A DNA stretch of 64,000 nucleotides from Pocillopora verrucosa (lineage: Eukaryota > Cnidaria > Anthozoa > Scleractinia > Pocilloporidae): positions 14,597,990 through 14,661,989 of the forward strand of contig NC_089315.1 in assembly GCF_036669915.1 (NCBI RefSeq), in the 5' to 3' direction. Positions 58,257-64,000 of the stretch are shown in pieces. The position numbers and the translations under genes were made by a program. The notes under the pieces are model-generated. The model did not search any database, was not told the origin of the DNA, and saw only the letters and a program-made list of their open reading frames with translations. The first letter of the stretch is position 1. The number at the start of each line of letters is the position of its first letter.

Positions 58257-61200
58257 TCCTATATGTGAGCTGCTGGAATGGGAGATGTATCAGGATATTT
58301 TAATGTCGCTTAACTTTTTAAAATTCCATTACCATTTATTTTATTCGAAAAGAGAAGGCTCCGTTTTTGCGGGAATTCACTGTGCATTTTTTCTTGCTCA
58401 CGGAAATTCTCAAACTCCATGTATTCGATTTTCGACACGCCATAGCACTTAATTTTGTCATTAACAATGATTAAATCACAAGGCTCGTTTAATTATTTAT
58501 TTTAAGTCGCTTGGGAACAAAAACAAGAGAACGTGGTTGTTAACAACCATGTTCTCTTGTTTTTGTTCGCAAGTATTGTTAATGCCAAATACCATCAGAA
58601 GCCTCGATAATACTCCGCTGGGAGCACTTTAGCCCATTGCGGGAACAGGCAAATTATTTTTTTTGAGGTGAGCCAAGGTAAGCGTGATTCACGCGCGAAA
58701 GGAAGGAGCTCAAAAAAATTCATCTTCGCGTCCCTTTCTCGCGCGTAATTCGCCATTCACTCCGGTATATTTTTAGTTCTCTTCTATCTTATTCTATTGA
58801 GTTATTGTGTTGTGTTGTGTTGTGTTCTTGGGCGACAGACTTTATTCTCAAAGTGCTTCACTCCACCCAGGAGTATTACGGCACACTGTCGGGGAAACCG
58901 AATGAAATACTGAAATTGCAATAGATAAGCATCCCATCCAGGGGGAAGTATTAAAACTCCTACGAGACGCTTTATTTTAAGAAAACCGGGATACGGTCGG
59001 GCTGGATGGGCCATTTGACTCGAGTACAGACTTTATTTATCGTGTTTGTCATATCGCTTACTTATCTCCCGAGGCGTGTATAGAAATCCTAATTCCTGGG
59101 GAAAACAGGCAAACGTAGAAGGCATTCCCAAAAGGTGCTCCAATAGTCGCATAACTGTAGAGGCACTGGTCACTACTGAAATTTGTATCCTTCATTTTGA
59201 CAAAAAGGCACATAGTAAATTCCGAGAGACTAGACGAGGTGGCGTTTGTTATGCTGGCGTAACTCTTTATGCTAGGCTGTCCAAAGACCATTCGGTAAGC
59301 TGTAGGAAACAACAAAACACAATCTTCTTCACTCCAGTTTCCTTGAAATGGCAAAGCAACTCTTAAATTGGATGAATCTTACTGCGAAATTTCCGGATTA
59401 ATCTTGTTTCAGTAATTACTTTTTATCTCATGTCCGCTACCAGATCACGTACGTAACCGATAAACAGATACCCAGAGTAAAGATTGTCTTTGTTTTTTGA
59501 AAAATCTTGCTTTGGCTTCCGCACGGCTACCACGCACGCCAGAGAGAAAGATACAAAAGTACCTTGAGCGCTCTGAGATGTCAAAGGTAGCTTGTTGTGT
59601 TTACCTAAATAGGTCAGCTCGTTTGAAATTATTCTGACCGCTTAAGCAAAAAAAAACCCGAGGTATAAACTTTTCACACAATTTAAAATCCAACAGTTAC
59701 TTTCTACTTCTTTTACCCTTTAACCCCTAAGAGTGACTAGCATATAATTTCTCCCTACAATGTCAGCGCTGAATCAAACATTAAGGTCATGAGAATAAAG
59801 GAAATGATCACCAAAAAAAGACGCTTTTGATCGCTAAATAAACTCTCCTCGTCAGCACCTTTGGAAATGTATAATGAACAGTATGGAGAATAAGCCTACT
59901 GATGTTAGGATGTAAAGGGATAAAAAGCGATAGATTGGTAATCCAATCTATCGCATACTTATTAATATAAGTATGTGAGCGACTGCGCACCAACCCCTCG
60001 CCTAACCCAACATTAACCTTAACTTGTTATCAATTGACGATTGTTGGGTTAGGGGAGGGGTAGGAGCGCAGCTTCTCAGATACTGATATTGATCGAATGG
60101 GTTTACAGCGTCCTGACGCTGACGATTATCAATTGTGGAAAGTTTTTATGAGAAACCGTAATCAAAATAAAACATTGGCGTGGTTTGTCTTTAAGAATCT
60201 TAATTAATGTCCCATCCAAAACTTTGTAAAATGTTGAAAGGTCATCCCCATCTCCACGAGAACTTCTCTTTGTAGAAGGAAGCTTGCGCTCTCAGATTAT
60301 GTCATCAAAATACGATACACCTCTCTACAAACCTGATGAACAAGACAGGCCTTCAATCTTTTCACACTGTGTCCCGTAAAATCCTGGTGCACAGCTGCAG
60401 TTATATTCATTGACTCCGACTGTACAAGTTCCATTGTTTTTGCAGGGATGGCTGTCACAGTCAACTTTTTGCGATTACAAGACAACATTTCAAAAGAGTT
60501 GTTATCAGTAAAAAGGAGCTACATCATATGGCGACTGACCAACCGATCTTCAAACCATATATGATTAAGTTGGTCTAGCTAATAACGCTTTTGAATCGAA
60601 GTAAATCTCTTAAAGCATGTGCGTTACAAAAGCAAGACAATGCAAAATTTTGAAGGAAAAGATCTGAGCAAAATAGCGTTCGAATGAAGTTTGTTTGTTC
60701 GTTTGCAGAAAACTGTCACGCTAAATTTTTTCAATTGTCGCATAAATGCAACAGGAAAACTGCTCTGAAACTTTTCTCGACAGGCAATACATTACAACTT
60801 CATTCTACTTTACAAAGTAGTTTCTTACACAGATCAGCACAAGTTTCTCCGGTCCAAGGGGGCTTGCATTCACATGAATAAGTTTGCTTTTTCTTGTCAT
60901 AAAAACACACACCACCATTTAAACAGGTGCTGGCTGGTAGTCGGCAATCCTAAAGAGAAAGAGTAGCCGATGGAATAATGAGAAGAATATAAATAAACAT
61001 AAATATGCTGCAAAATTATTTCACTTTCCTACTGACGGATAAAAATAATTCGCTGGAAAATAGTCACGCTCTCAAGTACAGTGTTTTTGTTATCTCCTAG
61101 ATCCAGCTCCAACAACCGGGTAGGTATCAAGCCTACCCATCGCCAAATTGAACTAAACAATTTATCTGTCCTCACCAATTCTTCAACAAACTTCTAAAAC

Positions 61201-62709
61201 ATGATTTACATAGTCGTAATGTTCAGACAAAATCATTGGGGTAAACTGGCTGCCTAAAAAATTTATTTTTAACTATGCATTTAGTCAACATCTACAAGTG
61301 CATGTATTGGCAGAATTCAAACGAAGCCAAGGTATGTTATTTATTAATGGTCTACCTTCTATAAACTTTAGTTCAAAACTATTACATATTCAAAGACAGT
61401 AATATGAGATTCGTAACAACCTCAAGCTTTTACTAATGGTGGAGTCACTGCACTTTTTTTTTGTGATGCAAATGAGAAACAAACATGAACCCATCAGCCA
61501 TAATGGCTGGGGACGGCATATAATTTCAAATATCTCGATCAAACAATGATGTTTCTAAATTCCTATATTTGCTGGAAAAGGATTTCATTTAAAAGGGAAT
61601 AAAAGAAAGCGTATGTGCCATTTCCAAAACTTGCTTCTGCTGGCAAGCATCAGTTCGAGTTTTATGTTCTTTACAAAAATTTGCATAATTAGTTAATGGT
61701 TTTCTTTAAGGTGCATAACATTTGCAGTTGATCACCAAACGCCCCATGAAATATTTTTCCTTTATCTCTCTTTTTTATTATTGTCTTTAGTTAGTTAAAG
61801 GAAAATCATTTTTTCCGTTTTCGTGAAAAAGAACTTCTAACTTTCATGCTAAACCGGTAATCGATGAATGCTATCACGATAGTTCTCAAACGTCGGCGGG
61901 GAAACAAAATATTTGTTTGGTGCCACCAGCTTGTTTTTACGGCTCACGAACTGCATGAGAGTGGGTGGATCTTTTCACATAAAAGGGGGTTAACGGACAA
62001 CTAAAACAAAGGGTTGAAAATTATGGGTATAGAAATAACAACGGTTATTCTTTCTAGTTCTCTTTGGTCGTTATACAGGTTGTGTCTGGCACCACAACTC
62101 CGCGTAGAAATTCAGTTTTCAATCATCTTTGCATTTTAGTTAATTGAATTATAATTTTATTAAATTCTGGAGCTCTCCGAAAAAAAAGATTGCACTGAAG
62201 ACCTCAGCCTAATTAAGGGGATTTTTCCCGAATAGAGGAAAGGGTTAAACTGTGAAATTACAAGACTTAAAAATGAACGAATTGATTAAACTTGGTATCG
62301 CGAATACATTAAAAACGATCCAAATCCTGCAATTATCTACCTTAATAAGTGTTGAGAAAATGGCTCCCGCCTCGAACTGTAAATGTGCGTTTTCTTTGAT
62401 AACGTCGTGCTTGTTTAGTTCACAAGTTCCTTTGCCATCAGACTTGGAAGTTTGAGGAGCAGGTTTGAAGTTTGTTGAAGTACACCAGGCGTTTTTCAAA
62501 CATGACTGACCACACCAAATTTGACTGGGAGACTTAAACCGTTTCACGACAAAACCTTTAAGCTGCTTATTTGTCAACGTTGTGAAATATGTTGATCGAG
62601 AAAGGGCAGACGATTCTACTCCTGCGTGGAAAACTGTGCAGAGTAATATAACTCCTCGAAAGAAGACAAAGAGGGAAGTGTTTTTAAGTCCCATCGCGAA
62701 AAATGTCAT
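57589..62709 (-). CDS. Gene F: secreted PAN-EGF-EGF-pentraxin protein, intact
   Basis: Exons: PAN 62709-62341, EGF1 60949-60829, EGF2 60464-60333, pentraxin-1 59299-59062, pentraxin-2 57970-57589, about 413 residues, phases 0/1/1/2. The start is [10 protein letters not shown] with signal peptide core [18 protein letters not shown]. The first PAN cysteine reads WCGQSC rather than WCSQSC. EGF1 has [11 protein letters not shown]2 starts FDCDSHPC with TVGVNEYNC. Pentraxin-1 reads [20 protein letters not shown]; pentraxin-2 has [16 protein letters not shown] and [11 protein letters not shown]. Its pentraxin-1 donor is AA|GTAAGC. It lies outside the near-identical duplication and is an independent, older member. 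No lesion is seen. Confidence 0.87.
58158..58260. repeat. AT microsatellite, intron 4 of gene F
   Basis: Two long alternating AT tracts, each followed by 'tattcctatatg', so a repeat-plus-spacer unit appears duplicated in tandem. It is the longest such tract in the window. Confidence 0.92.
58515..58568. repeat. Loopless 27+27-bp palindrome in intron 4 of gene F
   Basis: 58515-58541 is followed directly by its reverse complement (58542-58568) with one mismatch. Other units have only the left half ('caaaaacaagagaacgtg'), so this is a local inverted duplication private to gene F. Confidence 0.9.
58805..59030 (+). repeat. Decayed SINE relic in intron 4 of gene F
   Basis: Same ancestral relic; the 'ttgtgttg' unit at its start is locally expanded. 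Confidence 0.65.
59927..59974. repeat. Twin hairpins formed by inverted duplication, intron 3 of gene F
   Basis: 12-bp arms 59927-59938 / 59943-59954 with loop TAAT, followed directly by 8-bp arms 59955-59962 / 59967-59974, also with loop TAAT. Other units read straight from 'gcgatagattgga' to 'tataagtatg'. Confidence 0.85.
59992..60062. repeat. Conserved intronic hairpin, gene F copy (imperfect)
   Basis: Right arm 60043-60062 is standard; the left arm 59992-60011 has two mismatches, so pairing is weakened only in this copy. Confidence 0.8.
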
Positions 62710-64000
62710 TACAGAATAAGTCTGTTTACTGTCTTTCCCGATGTCTTAAAAGATGTACCCCACGCAATCCGAATCTTGATTGGTCAACTTCAACGTAATT
62801 TAGGCAATAATGGATGGATCGGATGCCTAACAGAAAAGATTATACATGATAACCAGCTGAATGACAGGCCGGTGTGGTTTGAAGTTTCAAATGCATCATG
62901 CACAGGTAACAACATGATTTCGAGCGAAATTTGTTGTTGATAAGCACGAGTAAATTTTTCAAAGACGACAAAATTGCACGACCCCCTAGGTCGAGTGCAG
63001 TTTGTAGTCCGAAAAATGTATAAGTGCTTATTTAAACCAAATTTCACGAGAAATCATTTTGTTACTTATTAATAATTTACATGAAAACGCATAACAGAAA
63101 GTCAAAACGGACAAAACTTTGCATTTGAAATTTGCATTCGTGCTTTAACTTTACACTCGTGTTACATGAAAAAATACACTAATTTTCGGCCAATCAGACG
63201 CGCGTGACTTTTTGATGTGTATTAATACACATCAACTTCAAAATGAAATGATTCCTTCGCGTGAATCACTAGAATAGTAAAGTCAAGTCTGGAAGCCTAA
63301 ACAACACTAAATCACTTAAAGCTTTGACAAATTTTTGTTGGAACTATTTTTAAATTGATTGACGTTACAAATCGGCTTCATGAAAACCTAAATTATATTA
63401 ATATGATCATCCTCCTATCCAAATTATTTACCTAGCGTCAAACGTTTATGAGATAAAAAGCCTGTCATCTTGCAGAAAACTTCCGAGACGTATGGGCAAG
63501 TGTATGCAGTCTAATCGTGATTCATAGTAGCCCTGAGCATTAGCAGCATTTTAATGTGTATTTTAAGTGAACTTGAAGAGAAAGGATTCTTTCCCTAAAC
63601 TTCAGTTTTTTTCTTTTTTGTTTTATACAACTAAGTATTATTCTTCTTTCCTTCCCATACTGCTGCACATATTGCTGCATTTTTAGCTGTACTCGTCTTG
63701 TACCTGCGAAGAATGTTTTGCAAAATAAAGAGCCCTTTCGTATTTTTGTCCGCCGTTATGGTACTCTTTGGTCGCAAATCCACAATTTATTCACAAACCC
63801 CAACAATCGAAATCAGGTCAGATCCAAATACACTTCTTAACCCTTTGCAAGATTCGCTAAATGGAAAATATACAAGCGAAAAGTAAACCTGGGAATTTCG
63901 AACACTGAATTTTCTTTTTTTTAGCAGAGAACTCACAAAAATAAATATGTCCTTGTCCAATGTCCGTTGAATTTTCAATTGAATTTAACTCATTTAAGTG
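62710..64000. other. Upstream flank of gene F to window end
   Basis: Holds a foldback element (about 62900-63075) and the common 'caatcagacgcgcgtgac' segment. At about 63464 it jumps to sequence like 10189-10310, so the recurrent open block is missing here. From about 63590 the sequence is not repeated in the window. No convincing gene is seen; the promoter of gene F should lie just right of 62709. Confidence 0.5.

Noticed and set aside
58019..58452. Frames rich in Tyr-Ile repeats
   Set aside because: They translate the AT microsatellite and have no coding meaning.
17390..62709. Regularly spaced repeats as a possible CRISPR-like or satellite array
   Set aside because: The repeating units are multi-kilobase gene units with introns and differing insertions; no short direct repeats with unique spacers exist.
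63698..63886. Plus-strand frame with a hydrophobic start near the right edge
   Set aside because: 62 codons with no recognisable domain, no splice context and AT-rich surroundings; indistinguishable from chance.

Overview
The window is AT-rich eukaryotic DNA with intron-split genes, many mobile-element relics and no bacterial-style operons. Its dominant content is a head-to-tail array of one gene family, all on the minus strand. Each full member has five exons with consensus GT-AG junctions and encodes a secreted protein: signal peptide, PAN/apple domain, two EGF domains and a C-terminal pentraxin domain split over two exons. The many PAN/EGF secreted proteins and the mixture of CR1/L2-like, Tx1-like, RTE-like and Penelope-like elements suggest a cnidarian, most likely an anthozoan such as a stony coral. 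That assignment is inference; no species marker is present.

Layout, left to right. A Tx1-type LINE (1-2230, minus) runs off the left edge, followed by a Penelope-like fragment with a GIY-YIG domain (2722-3403). Both sit in intron 4 of gene A (exons 3746-8126), whose last exon must lie outside the window. Intergenic DNA (8142-17389) contains a broken CR1/L2-type LINE (13148-17107, 6-bp target duplication). Gene B (17390-22364) is intact. Gene C (24959-30315) is a pseudogene with a 4-bp frameshift in the pentraxin domain and a 490-bp deletion removing the end of the PAN exon. Fragment C' (34010-34572) keeps only two EGF exons. Gene D (37284-42380), gene E (44983-50834) and gene F (57589-62709) are intact. 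An RTE-like LINE (51910-55449) lies between E and F.

About 10.7 kb (roughly 20.6-31.3 kb) is repeated almost identically about 20.02 kb further on (40.65-51.9 kb). It carries the 5' half of B plus all of C in one copy, and the 5' half of D plus all of E in the other. The breakpoints lie inside genes, so D is a mosaic: its PAN exon is identical to B's while its EGF and pentraxin exons are of another type. This is a birth-and-death array with unequal exchange, probable gene conversion and local inverted duplications.

The proteins probably act outside the cell. The PAN and EGF modules would mediate protein or carbohydrate contacts, and the pentraxin domain retains most of a calcium-site motif. 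Paralogs differ mainly in loops of the first pentraxin exon, so a recognition repertoire (innate immunity or symbiont/microbe binding) is a reasonable but untested hypothesis.
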